Translations under genes and position numbers: made by a program
From: Halorussus halobius
GTDB lineage: Archaea; Halobacteriota; Halobacteria; Halobacteriales; Haladaptataceae
Length of the DNA stretch: 34,511 nt
NCBI RefSeq assembly: GCF_004765805.1
Contig: NZ_SBIU01000010.1
Span: forward strand, 1 to 34,511
Direction: 5' to 3'
Shown: piece after piece, positions 14,258 to 23,463 of the stretch
How the letters are laid out: each line of letters starts with the position of its first letter
How positions within the stretch are numbered: position 1 is the stretch's first letter
Notes under the pieces: generated by a model
What the model was told of the DNA's origin: nothing
Databases searched by the model: none
What the model saw: only the letters and a program-made list of their open reading frames with translations

Positions 14258-16504
14258 AGTACTCTGTCCGACGTCGGGGAATAGCGACCCCTCGGAGAGC
14301 ATCTCCTCAACGAGTTCGTCGATCTCGGCCTGAACGACTTCCAACTCCTCGATGCTCTTCTTGTTGTACTTCCGCTTGCTCACGTCCGTGTGTTGCGGGA
14401 CGATCCCGTGAGCTTGCATCGAGAGTTCGGCGAGCCGTTTGCTGTCCTCGGTCTCCTTGTACTCCGGTAATTCCAGTTTGGAGATGGCGGTCTTCGAGAG
14501 GCTGGACTTGCCCTCGGAAGCAATGCCCTTGATGGACTTCTGGTAGATGGACGAGTTAAGCAGGCCGCAGAGGAAGTGGGCCTCGTACTTGTCGTCAGTC
14601 GAGATGAACATGAAGTGGTCGCCGGGAATCACCATCTTCTCGTCCAAGTCCTCGTCGTCGACGGTACTAACGACCGCGAAATGCGGCTTGAATCCGAGAC
14701 GGCACCAGACAACCTTGTAGTCCGACCACGTGTACTCGCCGAGTCCAAACACGTTGTAGAACGTCCCTTTGTCCAGCCATGTCGACGATCGGTCCTCAAG
14801 CGCCTGCTTGTTCGATTCGAGGTACTCATAAGTCTCGGGACAGTTGTTCTGCAACTCCGTCTCGTTGTTCTCGTTGGCCTTCTTGATGGGGACAAGGTGG
14901 AGTGCGTGGCCGAACAGACCGTACTTCACCACGTGTTTCGACTTGATGTAGGGGTAGATGTGGTCGTGTTCCAGTTCGTTCAACTGCTCTCGGTCGATGC
15001 TATACACGTCCTTCGCGTCGTCCTTCACTCCGTGGCGGATGTCGTGTTCGCACTCACCAAGTGCCCGGTTCTCGGCATCTTCCCTGACCCACGACGAGGA
15101 CAGGTCGTCCTCCTCGACCGGAATCATCCCGGTCTCCTCGTGTTCCAACGTGTTGTGCATCGCCTCGACGGTAGAGAATGAGGGCTTGCCGTCCGTTTTC
15201 TTCCACGAGTCGACCGCGATCGGGAACTCGGACTCGACGTCGGCGTCCAGCGTATAGATGGCCGAATGCACGCCCACGTCGTCACCGAACGGCCGCAGTC
15301 GGTTGAAGTCGTGAATGTGGCGGACTGCGGCCGGACGTGAATTCACCCGTTGCGTGCGGAGCAGACGGCCGGCCGGCCCCTTCATGATGTCCCGCTTCAG
15401 AACGAAACTGGCGTCGCCCTCCTCGTCAAGGTAGTGGTGGATACAGACCCAGATGAACGGCACCGAGATGTCATCGTTGACGTGCCCCAGCCGCGTCTCA
15501 ACACCCTGGTGCGGAAGCAAGTCCAATTGCTTCACGTATTTCTCCCGCCACGCGTCTCGCACCGACTCGGAGAGGTTCCCCCAAGTTATCCACGGCGGAT
15601 TACCAACCAAATGGTCGACCGTGAGATCAATCGTGTCGTCACCGAACCTGATCTGGTCGTTCCTCGTCAGCTTGAGCGAGTCAGCCAAGAACACCGGGAG
15701 CTCCAGACGATCAACATCACCTTCTTCGAGGACAGGGAGGAGCGAGAGAAGGTAGCTAAGCTTTGCGCTCTTGACCGCCACAGGATTCAGGTCGACGCCG
15801 TACACCGTATCCGTGATGACATCTACGAGGGCTTCGGGCTCAAGATCATCCCCCAACGTGTCTCGCTTCGCATCGATGCACGTGGCGAGGAAGATGCCCG
15901 ACCCACAACCCGGGTCGAGGAATGTATCCGATTCAGGGTCGTTGACATCAAGCTCACCCACGGCCAACTCAGCTACTCCCCTCGGGGTGTAGTACTCACC
16001 GAGTTGGAGGCGCATCTCGTGTGAGATAATGCTCTCGTAAAGTCCCCGGAGGAAGTCCGAGTCCGAGTTCACCAGATCGACCTTCCCGAGGAATTCGTCG
16101 ATGTTCCGTTTAATGGAGTCCGTGTCTATGATCGTTTCGTGGAGGGATTGGAAGTTAAACGAGAGCGCGTCGGTATTGGAGTTCGCCTCCTGATTGACGA
16201 CTTGGAATCCCAACTGCCGTTCAGCAAACTCGATGATCTGGTCAACGATGAAGTCGTAGTAGAGGGTATCGATAAACAGACTCTCGCGCGGGTTATCGAT
16301 GTCAAGTCCACTGAAGATGTCACCGTGGCTGTTGATGAAGAACTGCTCCCACTCGGCCTGCGCCTCTTTAAGATCCTCGTTGGATGAAAGCTTGTCAGTC
16401 GCATTCGAGGTGTAGCGGTCATATAGACGACTATTCCTGCCCCAAGTGTTGAAGACCGATGTTTGACCTTTCATATTGAGAAGCTCGTAATCCGTTGGTT
16501 CCAC
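14243..16504 (-). CDS. N6-adenine DNA methyltransferase (Eco57I-like)
   Basis: The 753-residue methyltransferase has a helical N-terminus, the LGEYYTPRGVAELAV motif (169-183), SAM-binding motif I FLDPGCGSGIFL (195-206) and catalytic motif IV GNPPW (301-305). The long C-terminal half, from about residue 400, would contain target recognition and a coiled-coil-like end (EELEVVQAEIDELVEEML). It should protect host DNA by adenine methylation at the sites cut by the convergent endonuclease (13583-14257). A bifunctional type IIG enzyme is less likely because no nuclease motif is obvious at its N-terminus. Confidence 0.88.
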   Translation of the reverse strand: MEPTDYELLNMKGQTSVFNTWGRNSRLYDRYTSNATDKLSSNEDLKEAQAEWEQFFINSHGDIFSGLDIDNPRESLFIDTLYYDFIVDQIIEFAERQLGFQVVNQEANSNTDALSFNFQSLHETIIDTDSIKRNIDEFLGKVDLVNSDSDFLRGLYESIISHEMRLQLGEYYTPRGVAELAVGELDVNDPESDTFLDPGCGSGIFLATCIDAKRDTLGDDLEPEALVDVITDTVYGVDLNPVAVKSAKLSYLLSLLPVLEEGDVDRLELPVFLADSLKLTRNDQIRFGDDTIDLTVDHLVGNPPWITWGNLSESVRDAWREKYVKQLDLLPHQGVETRLGHVNDDISVPFIWVCIHHYLDEEGDASFVLKRDIMKGPAGRLLRTQRVNSRPAAVRHIHDFNRLRPFGDDVGVHSAIYTLDADVESEFPIAVDSWKKTDGKPSFSTVEAMHNTLEHEETGMIPVEEDDLSSSWVREDAENRALGECEHDIRHGVKDDAKDVYSIDREQLNELEHDHIYPYIKSKHVVKYGLFGHALHLVPIKKANENNETELQNNCPETYEYLESNKQALEDRSSTWLDKGTFYNVFGLGEYTWSDYKVVWCRLGFKPHFAVVSTVDDEDLDEKMVIPGDHFMFISTDDKYEAHFLCGLLNSSIYQKSIKGIASEGKSSLSKTAISKLELPEYKETEDSKRLAELSMQAHGIVPQHTDVSKRKYNKKSIEELEVVQAEIDELVEEMLSEGSLFPDVGQSTLVSY

Positions 16505-16910
16505 TTTTCCCCTTCTTGGCTTATAAACTTTCGAGAGGGCGATCGCCAGCTTCAGGAACTATTGGCCAACGCTGGATGGCTGCCTGCACCTCTTGCATAC
16601 GTTCTAGCAGTACTTCCGATGTTTAGTTCCGGCAGTTGATTTTCGGTCGTAGAACGCGTCAGTCAAACCAAGATGAGCAAAGCAAGACCGAACCAAGCGG
16701 AAGGGCTACAGTTTCTCAGTGACTACCAAACGGCATTCACGACTCGGGCAGGTCGAATGGTACTTCGAAGACGATTAGACCAGCAAATCGTGGGGCGTCC
16801 TTCAGGTCATCTTCAAATATGCTGAAGAGTACAACCTCGTCGATCGGAATGGATAGCCCCGAGAGCTGAGATAAACTGAGCCCGGTCGCGGTAAGCAGGC
16901 TATCGACGTG
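16505..16910. other. Intergenic region with possible gene remnant
   Basis: No intact gene is supported. A plus-strand frame near 16786-16858 reads TSKSWGVLQVIFKYAEEYN before a stop, which looks like the tail of a real protein. A different frame from ATG 16673 (MSKARPNQAEGLQFLSDYQT) may be its front. A frameshifted relic is possible, unidentified. Confidence 0.35.
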
Positions 16911-16918
16911 TTATATAA
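16911..16918 (+). promoter_or_regulatory. TATA box of the TBP-like gene
   Basis: TTATATAA lies 38 bp upstream of the ATG at 16956, a suitable distance for an archaeal promoter with a short leader. Confidence 0.5.
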
Positions 16919-16955
16919 GGCGATAGATGTATTCTCGACCACGAAGGGTTTCACG

Positions 16956-17503
16956 ATGGTACAGGTCGTCAACGTCGTTGCGTCGGGCGCTCTCGATGTG
17001 GAACTCGATCTTGAGGCGGTCGCCCGGGAGCTTGACGACGTCGTCGACTACGATCCCGAGAAATACCCTGGCGCGTACTTCCAGTTCGAGGACGATGCGC
17101 CGCTGATAACGCTGTACTGCACCGGGAAGTACATCATCACCGGAGCGGAATCCGAAGCCGAGGTCGGAAGACTCCGAGATGAGTTCCTGGCCATGTTGCA
17201 TCGCCACGGGATTGTCTCGGCTGCTGATGATGCCTGGTTCACCGTCCAGAACTACGTCTGTATGGCAGATATGGAGCGGTCGCTCAATCTGTCAGCCCTT
17301 GCGATCGGCTTAGGGCTTGAAGTGACGGAGTACGAGCCTGAGCAGTTCCCCGGCCTGGTGTACCGACCCCACGACACGCGTGCGTACTCCTGGTCTTTGC
17401 CTCTGGGAAGGTAGTAATCACTGGCGCGCAAGAGATCGAGGCAGCTGAAGCAGCCTTCGCAGCGTTCCGTGACTCAATCGAAACACTGCTTGCAGACGAG
17501 TGA
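16956..17503 (+). pseudogene. tbp: TATA-binding protein (TBP), frameshifted near the C-terminus
   Basis: General transcription factor made of two repeats. The first repeat (LDLEAVARELDDVVDYDPEKYPGA ... CTGKYIITGAESEAE) is intact. The second (LNLSALAIGLGLEVTEYEPEQFPGLVYRP) breaks after HDTR at about 17380. The expected continuation CVLLVFASGKVVITGAQE runs in another frame to a stop at 17501-17503; one base appears to be missing. The unshifted frame stops at 17414 with an unrelated tail. Start at ATG 16956 (MVQVVNVVASG). Without the last strands the saddle fold would be incomplete, so it is probably non-functional unless the shift is a sequencing error. Haloarchaeal plasmids commonly carry extra TBPs. 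Confidence 0.8.
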
Positions 17504-17523
17504 CACACTGATTCGCGACTCTG

Positions 17524-17564
17524 TTAACCAACAGAATCTGCGTATCGTGAACGTTGTTGGTTAA
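17524..17564. repeat. Inverted-repeat site B (TTAACCAAC class)
   Basis: TTAACCAACA and TGTTGGTTAA frame a 21-bp spacer. It lies 20 bp after the TBP end and 90 bp before the broken gene at 17655. Confidence 0.8.
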
Positions 17565-17654
17565 CTGCCGCCAGCTAGCCAAAGCGTTGCATGAGACGGA
17601 TTTCGAGCAAGAGGCAGGCCGAGAGGTTTTCCCGCAATATGACCAAGGGCTACC

Positions 17655-17985
17655 ATGTCCTTTACCGCGAGCTGGCGGACGCTCCTCGACGAGTGTACGC
17701 CATTGCTGCGGATATGACAGTCATTACGCCCCTTGCAGAGACGCGATTCCGAACACCGACGTCCAAGAACCCCGCATCAACATTGATTTCGTCGATTCAG
17801 GCGACTCGCAATCACTGCAGCGCGATCAGTTCGAAACGCTGACCGAACGCATCTCTGACGCCGGTGGCACCGTCGAGCTCCAGCGCCTGCCACCAGACAC
17901 GGAACCGTACACAGCCCTGATCAGTTTGCATCTCGCTACGAGATCGACGACTGCGCAGGCACGCTCACCGAAAACAGCCCCAGTT
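17655..17985 (+). pseudogene. Broken partial copy of the 20551-21543 gene
   Basis: The DNA from about 17620 matches the start of the gene at 20551: CCTTTACCGC, then GAGCTGGCGGACGCTCCTCG. One-base losses near 17696, 17748 and 17931 break the frame, though the protein pieces (FVDSGDSQSLQRDQFETLTE, VELQRLPPDTEPYTA) remain clear. Similarity ends at about 17985, so only the first third of the gene is present. With the intact copy it frames three unrelated genes. Confidence 0.85.
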
Positions 17986-18004
17986 TTGGAGTCTGTTAGA
18001 AGAA

Positions 18005-18781
18005 CTACTCGCCAGCAGAAAACGGATCGCTCCCCAACTTTGAGTCTGAGACCTCCACATCATCCATCTCATACGTAGCCAGCACTCGCTTCACCAGCCC
18101 CTTCAGCCACCCACCAGCCACCGGAGACATCACAACCTCATCAATCAACGTGTTCCGATTAACAGAGACACTCCGCCCTGGACCACCCTTGTTCGCGACA
18201 AGTTCCTTCAACCCATCACTCACAGCAGCCCGCTCAGGCATATTGAACTCACCCTTCATGATTCGGAACTCCTGCTCCGGCTCGAAACTCGAGCGCTTGT
18301 GGAAGAACGGAGATTCACGAGTGATCGGGAACAAATCTCCGCCATCAACGTAGTCCTTGTACTCCACACAGCCCATGAGCATATCATCGGACCATCGAAC
18401 AGCCCTCCGCAGTTTCCCTACCGTCGTCTTGATCGCAACCTCCTTCCCCCGATCGTTGTACAACTCCCACATCGCGGCGGTTTCCTCGTCCCGATAGTGC
18501 CAGCACGAGACGTACGTCGTAGCTCGCAGAGCATCGTACAACTCCCTAACAGACCCGACATTGTCTTCCACGAAGGACGGGATCGTCTCCGAGATTCGTT
18601 CAACCTGCTTGGCCGTCAGCCCACCCTCCCATTTGTCGGTGAAATTACTTGCGGCAGAAAACCAGAGCTGGCCCGTCTCTATCAGCGATATGAACTGCGT
18701 GAAGTCGATATACCGCCACAGAGTCTCGGTCTCACAGGGAATGTCCGGGTGGAATTCATCATCAGGGAAGTATACGCCCAT
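18005..18781 (-). CDS. DUF2971-like protein
   Basis: The 258-residue protein follows the DUF2971 pattern: LWRYIDFTQFISLIETGQLW near the start, FSAASNFTDKWEG, then VSCWHYRDEETAAMWELYND and EVAIKTTVGKLRRAV. Function of the family is unknown; members are often seen in accessory and defence-rich regions. It is divergent from the two-gene operon 18882-20467 with a 100-bp gap, which suggests a shared control region. Its stop lies 20 bp past the end of the broken gene copy at 17985. Confidence 0.7.
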   Translation of the reverse strand: MGVYFPDDEFHPDIPCETETLWRYIDFTQFISLIETGQLWFSAASNFTDKWEGGLTAKQVERISETIPSFVEDNVGSVRELYDALRATTYVSCWHYRDEETAAMWELYNDRGKEVAIKTTVGKLRRAVRWSDDMLMGCVEYKDYVDGGDLFPITRESPFFHKRSSFEPEQEFRIMKGEFNMPERAAVSDGLKELVANKGGPGRSVSVNRNTLIDEVVMSPVAGGWLKGLVKRVLATYEMDDVEVSDSKLGSDPFSAGE

Positions 18782-18881
18782 TTTCCAAAAAGTGCTTCCT
18801 GCAAGGTCTTATCTCTGATTATTGGAACGGAACTGTTATTTTCCTGTGGTGAGGGAGTTGTGCTAGAAGAGGCCAAGGTTC

Positions 18882-19496
18882 GTGACTGTCAATCTGAATC
18901 ACTTCGCGGAGCCACCGTCGGAGCGAGAGGTACTCCGTTATGCACTCAAGGACATCCTCACTGACTACGCCGAGGACCACCCAGCGCTCCCATTCGATAC
19001 CGACGACCCCAACCTCGGGACCCTAACCGACCATCGCATCGACTTCGGTGGGAACTACAGCCAGCTGGTATCCCGACTCGACAACCGGTTCAACGGCACG
19101 TCATTCGAAGTAAACTCAGACGACCACCTCTCTGTCGACCATCTCAAAGGCATCTTCACGAACCCATCTGCGTCCTACCCCTTGGTTGAGGTTCATCCAG
19201 AGCTCTACGAATACCAAGCAGAGAACAACGATTCCGCAGAATCATACATCGTCCAAGAAGGACATCACGACGAAATGCTGGTGCCTCTGCTGATCCCGTT
19301 CAGCATCGAAGAAGGACAGGTATTTTATTATGACCCGTTCCTTGATTACTACTCCAATGACACTGCCCCAACCCAGAAGATTTCACGAGGGTTGTTCATC
19401 GAGCTGTGGGGCCGGTGTGACCTTACGAGCTGGTCGCTCTGGATAGATCAGGGACAGCAGCGCACGCTAATGGACGTCAACGAGGTTCAATCATGA
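18882..19496 (+). CDS. Hypothetical protein, first gene of a coupled pair
   Basis: GTG start at 18882; an in-frame stop at 18864 and lack of an earlier codon support it. The 204-residue acidic protein has a region HHDEMLVPLLIPFSIEEGQV followed by YYDPFLDYY and GLFIELWG. This resembles the His...Asp half of papain-like (C39-type) folds, but the expected N-terminal cysteine is not visible, so this is only a weak hint. Its stop overlaps the next gene's ATG by 4 bp. Family unassigned. Confidence 0.65.
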   Translation: MTVNLNHFAEPPSEREVLRYALKDILTDYAEDHPALPFDTDDPNLGTLTDHRIDFGGNYSQLVSRLDNRFNGTSFEVNSDDHLSVDHLKGIFTNPSASYPLVEVHPELYEYQAENNDSAESYIVQEGHHDEMLVPLLIPFSIEEGQVFYYDPFLDYYSNDTAPTQKISRGLFIELWGRCDLTSWSLWIDQGQQRTLMDVNEVQS

Positions 19497-20467
19497 GTAC
19501 CGAATCACCACTGAAACTCACCAACCGCGACCTCACGATTAACACAAACGAGTTCGACGCAGAGGGGCTTGAGAGCAAGATTCAGGGACGCCTTCGGTAC
19601 TACTACAGCCGGCGGCTCTTCGTTCAATCCGTCAACTACGATCCAGACGAAGAATACCTCTCGGCAACAGTCGGTATTACCTACCCGCAGGACGTTTCTG
19701 ATTCACGCGAACAAGAGAACGTCCTTAAGATGGTGAACATCGGAGATGTTCAGACCCTTACCGCGACCGCAGTTGGGAACAACTACTACAAATTCAATCT
19801 CCCATCACGAGCGGATCTCTACTCGGAGTATCAGGACCAACACGAGGAGATGCTCGATGATCTCGATTGGTCGATGGCCAAGGCCATATACAGTCGGGTC
19901 TACCAGCTCAACCCCGTCCGGAACCAACTGAACTCTATTGTTCAAATTGTGGATTGGGTGCGCAGAGAGGATGATCTTACGCTTGAGGATATCGATGACG
20001 CTCAGACCAACGAGAACACCCACGACTACATTCAGGCGCTTGAAGATCTGGGTTTCCTGCGTGTAAAGGAGAACACAGTCCACCACGGTCGGAAAATCGA
20101 CTCTGCCGATCTCCAGAACTTGTCACACGAGGAATTCCGTAAGCAGGTCATCGGAGACATCGTCGTTGATGGGTACTACCTGCTTCGGAAGGAACTGGAG
20201 CTGATGATGCTCAATCACTTCCCCATCTTCGCTAACTCGTACTATATCAGTGCATTCAGACGTGGGAAGCCGGACCTGTGGTTGACGGTGGAAGACGTGA
20301 TGGAGAACCTGAAGACAGAATACGACCGGGATGAAGGCCGGTTGGCCGTGGAGGACAAACTCCGCGATCTTGCCCGAGTGGGCGTGGTTGAGTTCGAGAA
20401 CGGCGAGGTCAGTGGACACCCGGACATCTATCGAGAAGTCCAGCAAGACGCCCCAATCATCGGCTAA
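19493..20467 (+). CDS. Hypothetical protein with possible winged-helix C-terminus
   Basis: The 324-residue protein is coupled to the preceding gene by ATGA overlap. The N-terminal part (LTINTNEFDAEGLESKIQ and on to about residue 110) looks beta-rich. The middle and C-terminus contain two regions that could be winged helices (LTLEDIDDAQTNENTHDYIQ and LTVEDVMENLKTEYDRDEGR). I do not recognise the family. With its partner and the DUF2971 gene it forms a compact cassette, possibly a defence or toxin-antitoxin-like unit, but nothing in the motifs proves that. Confidence 0.65.
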   Translation: MSTESPLKLTNRDLTINTNEFDAEGLESKIQGRLRYYYSRRLFVQSVNYDPDEEYLSATVGITYPQDVSDSREQENVLKMVNIGDVQTLTATAVGNNYYKFNLPSRADLYSEYQDQHEEMLDDLDWSMAKAIYSRVYQLNPVRNQLNSIVQIVDWVRREDDLTLEDIDDAQTNENTHDYIQALEDLGFLRVKENTVHHGRKIDSADLQNLSHEEFRKQVIGDIVVDGYYLLRKELELMMLNHFPIFANSYYISAFRRGKPDLWLTVEDVMENLKTEYDRDEGRLAVEDKLRDLARVGVVEFENGEVSGHPDIYREVQQDAPIIG

Positions 20468-20550
20468 CGTACGTGCCGAAGAGCTGCAGGAACGCGTTAC
20501 AAGTACGTGCTGAGCCAAGAGATTTTACCTCGATACGGCCAAGGGCTACT

Positions 20551-21543
20551 ATGCCCTTTACCGCAAGCTGGCGGACGCTCCTCGACGAGTGTGACGCCCT
20601 CGCTGCGGACGCCACGCTCATTACGCCGCTGTCGGAGACACGCTTTCGCCTCACCGATGTCCAGGAGCACCGCATCATCATCGAGTTCGTCGACGCAGGA
20701 GATTCTCAGCCGCTCCAACGCGAGCAGTTCGAAACGCTAGCCGAGCGCATTACCGACACTGGCGGCACCTTCGAACTCCAGCGCCTGCCCCCGGACGCCG
20801 AACCATACGCGGCAGTACTCAGCCTGCATCCCCGGTATGAGATCGACGACCAAGCGGGGACGCTCACTGAAACCGACGAGCCGACGACGTCCCAGCTCAT
20901 CAAGGGGACGTCCAACCAGCCCGCCGACGAGCAGCCCGACGCCGCAGACCGCACAGAGCCCGACCTCGACGTCTACGCCGATATGCTCCTCTTGATCGAC
21001 GCCCTCGAGCGCCACGATCCGACGGCACTAGAGGACTGTGAAACGCCGGCGCTCATCAATCTCTATACGCTACTATCGGACGTCCAGCGCAACGCCGGCG
21101 ACCTCCGACAGGACGTGCGTGAGGTACTCCTTAGACGGGTCCACCACGACCAGCCGGTCCACGGCCAGTATGGGTCAGTCCAGCGGACCAGCCGCCGCAA
21201 TCGCTCGCTGAAAGACGACAACGAGGTCCTGGCGGTCCTCGAGGACGCGGGCATCCCTCGCGAGCGAATTCTGGCCGTCGACCGCGAGAAAGTCGACGAG
21301 GCCCTGGACGTGAGCGAACTCTCCGAATCGGCGGTCTACGAGATCGAGGAGAGCGAGTACGTGCGCAAAGCCGACGTCGACGAGGAGCGCAAGGAAACCC
21401 GGCTGCAGGGACTGAAGGATCAGCTCGCACTGAGTGACGATCCCGACGCCAAGGAACTCCGCCAGGAAGTCGACGATCTCGAACAGCGTATCGAGGAGCT
21501 GACCGAGTTTAAACCCGGCACGGAAGTCGGGTCCAGGTCGTAG
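20551..21543 (+). CDS. Conserved haloarchaeal plasmid protein with C-terminal coiled coil
   Basis: Start set at ATG 20551 (MPFTASWRTLLDECDALAAD), which matches the start of the broken copy at 17655; the longer frame is upstream shadow. The N-terminal domain of ~110 residues is followed by a variable acidic linker (about 115-150). A conserved block follows (LLIDALERHDPTALEDCETP ... VHGQYGSVQRTSRRNRSLKD), and the end is coiled coil (DPDAKELRQEVDDLEQRIEE). I recall similar proteins across haloarchaea, without known function. An inverted-repeat site lies 33 bp past its stop. Confidence 0.75.
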   Translation: MPFTASWRTLLDECDALAADATLITPLSETRFRLTDVQEHRIIIEFVDAGDSQPLQREQFETLAERITDTGGTFELQRLPPDAEPYAAVLSLHPRYEIDDQAGTLTETDEPTTSQLIKGTSNQPADEQPDAADRTEPDLDVYADMLLLIDALERHDPTALEDCETPALINLYTLLSDVQRNAGDLRQDVREVLLRRVHHDQPVHGQYGSVQRTSRRNRSLKDDNEVLAVLEDAGIPRERILAVDREKVDEALDVSELSESAVYEIEESEYVRKADVDEERKETRLQGLKDQLALSDDPDAKELRQEVDDLEQRIEELTEFKPGTEVGSRS

Positions 21544-21575
21544 CGACAGTGACCGAACGGAGCTTCAGATAGCTA

Positions 21576-21616
21576 TTAACCAACGCTAACACCTCATTCC
21601 CCGCGCTGTTGGTTAA
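21576..21616. repeat. Inverted-repeat site C (TTAACCAAC class)
   Basis: TTAACCAACG and TGTTGGTTAA frame a 21-bp spacer. One arm differs by one base from the other sites. Only 84 bp separate it from site D. Confidence 0.8.
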
Positions 21617-21700
21617 GAACACTCCACCGTTTCCAGTAAACACTCCCCTCGTGCCGAATGAAAACTGGGCTGCTTGCGGGCGGTTTGGTTGGTGGTTCGA

Positions 21701-21741
21701 TTAACCAACATCGGCGGTTGGGATCGGTGAATGTTGGTTAA
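21701..21741. repeat. Inverted-repeat site D (TTAACCAAC class)
   Basis: TTAACCAACAT and ATGTTGGTTAA frame a 19-bp spacer, 41 bp in all. It is directly followed by the GC-rich, hairpin-rich stretch that leads to the TFB gene. Confidence 0.8.
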
Positions 21742-22371
21742 CAGTGGTCGCGTACCCCGTCGACGATTCGCACTATCGAACACGGATACCAGTGATGAAA
21801 GCCCTCGGCCGCTCGGCATCCCGCGACCACAGCTGCGCGCCTCGCTTCGCTCGGTGCTTGCAGGGTCGGGGGACGACCGAGACGGCCTCGCCCTTTCTGA
21901 GTCCGCCAGGACGCCGGTTGTGGCACCAAGCGTCGAGCCCGGTTGGTCAGGTGGTTCGTAACGGCACGCCCCGCTCGCCGCTGCCGCCCTCCGCGTCGCT
22001 CGCGACCGACCATTCCGGGCATGCGGGCGCTCTCCGCACCGCGAGCGCCCGTTCCGGGCTAAAATGGATGTGCCCTCGACGCCAGCGCTTCACCCGTTCG
22101 GGTCCTGCGGACCTCGGCGAAGCCGACCGCGACGGACGTAGTTGCGTCGCGGCGAACGGGGAATGCGCTGGCCGCTCGCTCCGGGCGGGTCGCCGCGCGG
22201 TGCTGGTTGATTGTTCTCCTCGGGCGCGCTCTCGCTCGCGCCCAAGGGCGCTCGCGAAGGCGCGAGCGAGAGCGCGCAGACGAGTCTGTCGGTCGGTGTC
22301 GACGAGAAACCCGCGATGTAGGAGCATCGCGGTGTCGGGCGCGTGAGCGCCTTCAGGAGTCGTGTACTCCA
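21742..22371. other. GC-rich, hairpin-rich noncoding stretch before TFB
   Basis: No gene is supported; open frames on both strands are arginine/alanine-rich GC artefacts. It contains a perfect 19-bp stem (22224-22277), a CCGCGATG/CATCGCGG hairpin (22311-22332) and a GGCGC/GCGCC hairpin (22338-22351) ending 20 bp before the TFB start. It could be a long structured leader or a remodelled mobile remnant. Confidence 0.5.
22224..22277. repeat. Perfect 19-bp inverted repeat
   Basis: GCGCGCTCTCGCTCGCGCC (22224-22242) is followed by its exact inverse at 22259-22277 with a 16-bp loop. In RNA this would be a very stable hairpin. Confidence 0.75.
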
Positions 22372-23445
22372 ATGTCAAGTACGAGCTTTGTACGGTATGA
22401 ACCTTCGGTCGAACAGGCATCCGAGAACAGTGAGGCGTCCGAGGAGTCGGTCGTCGAGCACGAGCCGGCGCGGCAGTCGACGTGTCCCGAGTGTGACGGC
22501 CAGGTCGTCACCAGCGATGAGGAGTCCTACTGTGTGGACTGTGGTCTCGTCGTCTCAGCGGAGCACGTCGATCACCGGCCGACGCGGGGCGTGCATGGGC
22601 CGTCGGACGGGAGCGGTCCCTCAGAGTGGAGCTGCGAGTCGATCAACCCGCTCCGGATCGACAAGGGGCTGCACACGACGTTCTTCCTCGGCAGTGATGG
22701 GTACGGGAACTCGCTATCGAGCGAGCAGATGGACAAATTCGAGCGGCTGCGGCAGCGGCACAAGCGCTTCCAAATGGATGATAAGCGCGCGATTCGGCTC
22801 AACGAGGGGTATCGCGATATCGAGTCGATCACCGGGAATCTCGCACTCCCCGGGTTCGTGGCCGAGGATGCCGGGCTGTTCCTGAAGCAAGCGGCCGACG
22901 CGCGTCTTCCCGGCGGGCGGATGTCGTGGGAGGCACTCGCCGGTGGTGCAGTCGTGCTCGCAGCGACCGAAGCGGGGTTCCCCCGGTCGTGTGACGAGGT
23001 CGTGCAGTATACGAAGTCCTCGTACGAGCGAGTGAGCGCGGCAGCGCGGAAGTTGCGGTGCGAGCTCGGTCTAGACGTGCCCCCGGCGCGAGAGGGGATC
23101 GTCGACGATGTGCTCATCGCGCTCGACGACAGTCTCGACGTGCAGACATGTCTGGAGCTGCGGGAACTCAGTGACCACTTCCTGGCGATCGCCGACGAGA
23201 AACCGGTTGGGCCGGGGACGTCGCGCCTGACGATGGGGGCGGCGGCCGTCTATGCGGCGGATCGGCTCACTGACGGGAAGGTCGTCACCCAAGCGCAGGT
23301 GGCTGAAGCAGCAAGCACTGTCGTCGACACCTCGAAAAGTCGAGTCAGCCGGTACTCGCAGGCGTTGCACGACGCCTACGTGGACAAGCACGGAAGCGAC
23401 GATCCGGGCGCAGTCCTCGAACGCGGCCGCGTCCGACTGCGGTAA
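22372..23445 (+). CDS. tfb: Transcription initiation factor TFB
   Basis: Archaeal TFIIB homologue that binds the TBP-DNA complex and recruits RNA polymerase. Start at ATG 22372 (MSSTSFVRYEPS); earlier codons lie in the noncoding GC-rich stretch. The zinc ribbon is CPECDGQVVTSDEESYCVDC (about residues 37-56). B-reader/linker residues follow, then two cyclin-like repeats (from about GNLALPGFVAEDAGLFLKQA and ELSDHFLAIADEKPVGPGTS). At 357 residues it is slightly longer than typical because of an acidic N-terminal extension. Haloarchaea use several TFBs with different promoter preferences. It is followed by a T8 tract. Confidence 0.93.
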   Translation: MSSTSFVRYEPSVEQASENSEASEESVVEHEPARQSTCPECDGQVVTSDEESYCVDCGLVVSAEHVDHRPTRGVHGPSDGSGPSEWSCESINPLRIDKGLHTTFFLGSDGYGNSLSSEQMDKFERLRQRHKRFQMDDKRAIRLNEGYRDIESITGNLALPGFVAEDAGLFLKQAADARLPGGRMSWEALAGGAVVLAATEAGFPRSCDEVVQYTKSSYERVSAAARKLRCELGLDVPPAREGIVDDVLIALDDSLDVQTCLELRELSDHFLAIADEKPVGPGTSRLTMGAAAVYAADRLTDGKVVTQAQVAEAASTVVDTSKSRVSRYSQALHDAYVDKHGSDDPGAVLERGRVRLR

Positions 23446-23463
23446 CGAGCTCTCAAGGCCCTC

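Noticed and set aside
14576..15181. Plus-strand frame opposite the methyltransferase
   Set aside because: Antisense shadow; valine/leucine-rich sequence is typical of the strand opposite acidic haloarchaeal genes.
21744..22420. Long open frames on both strands upstream of TFB
   Set aside because: Arginine/alanine/serine-rich sequence produced by GC-rich palindromic DNA; frames open on several strands at once and match no protein pattern.
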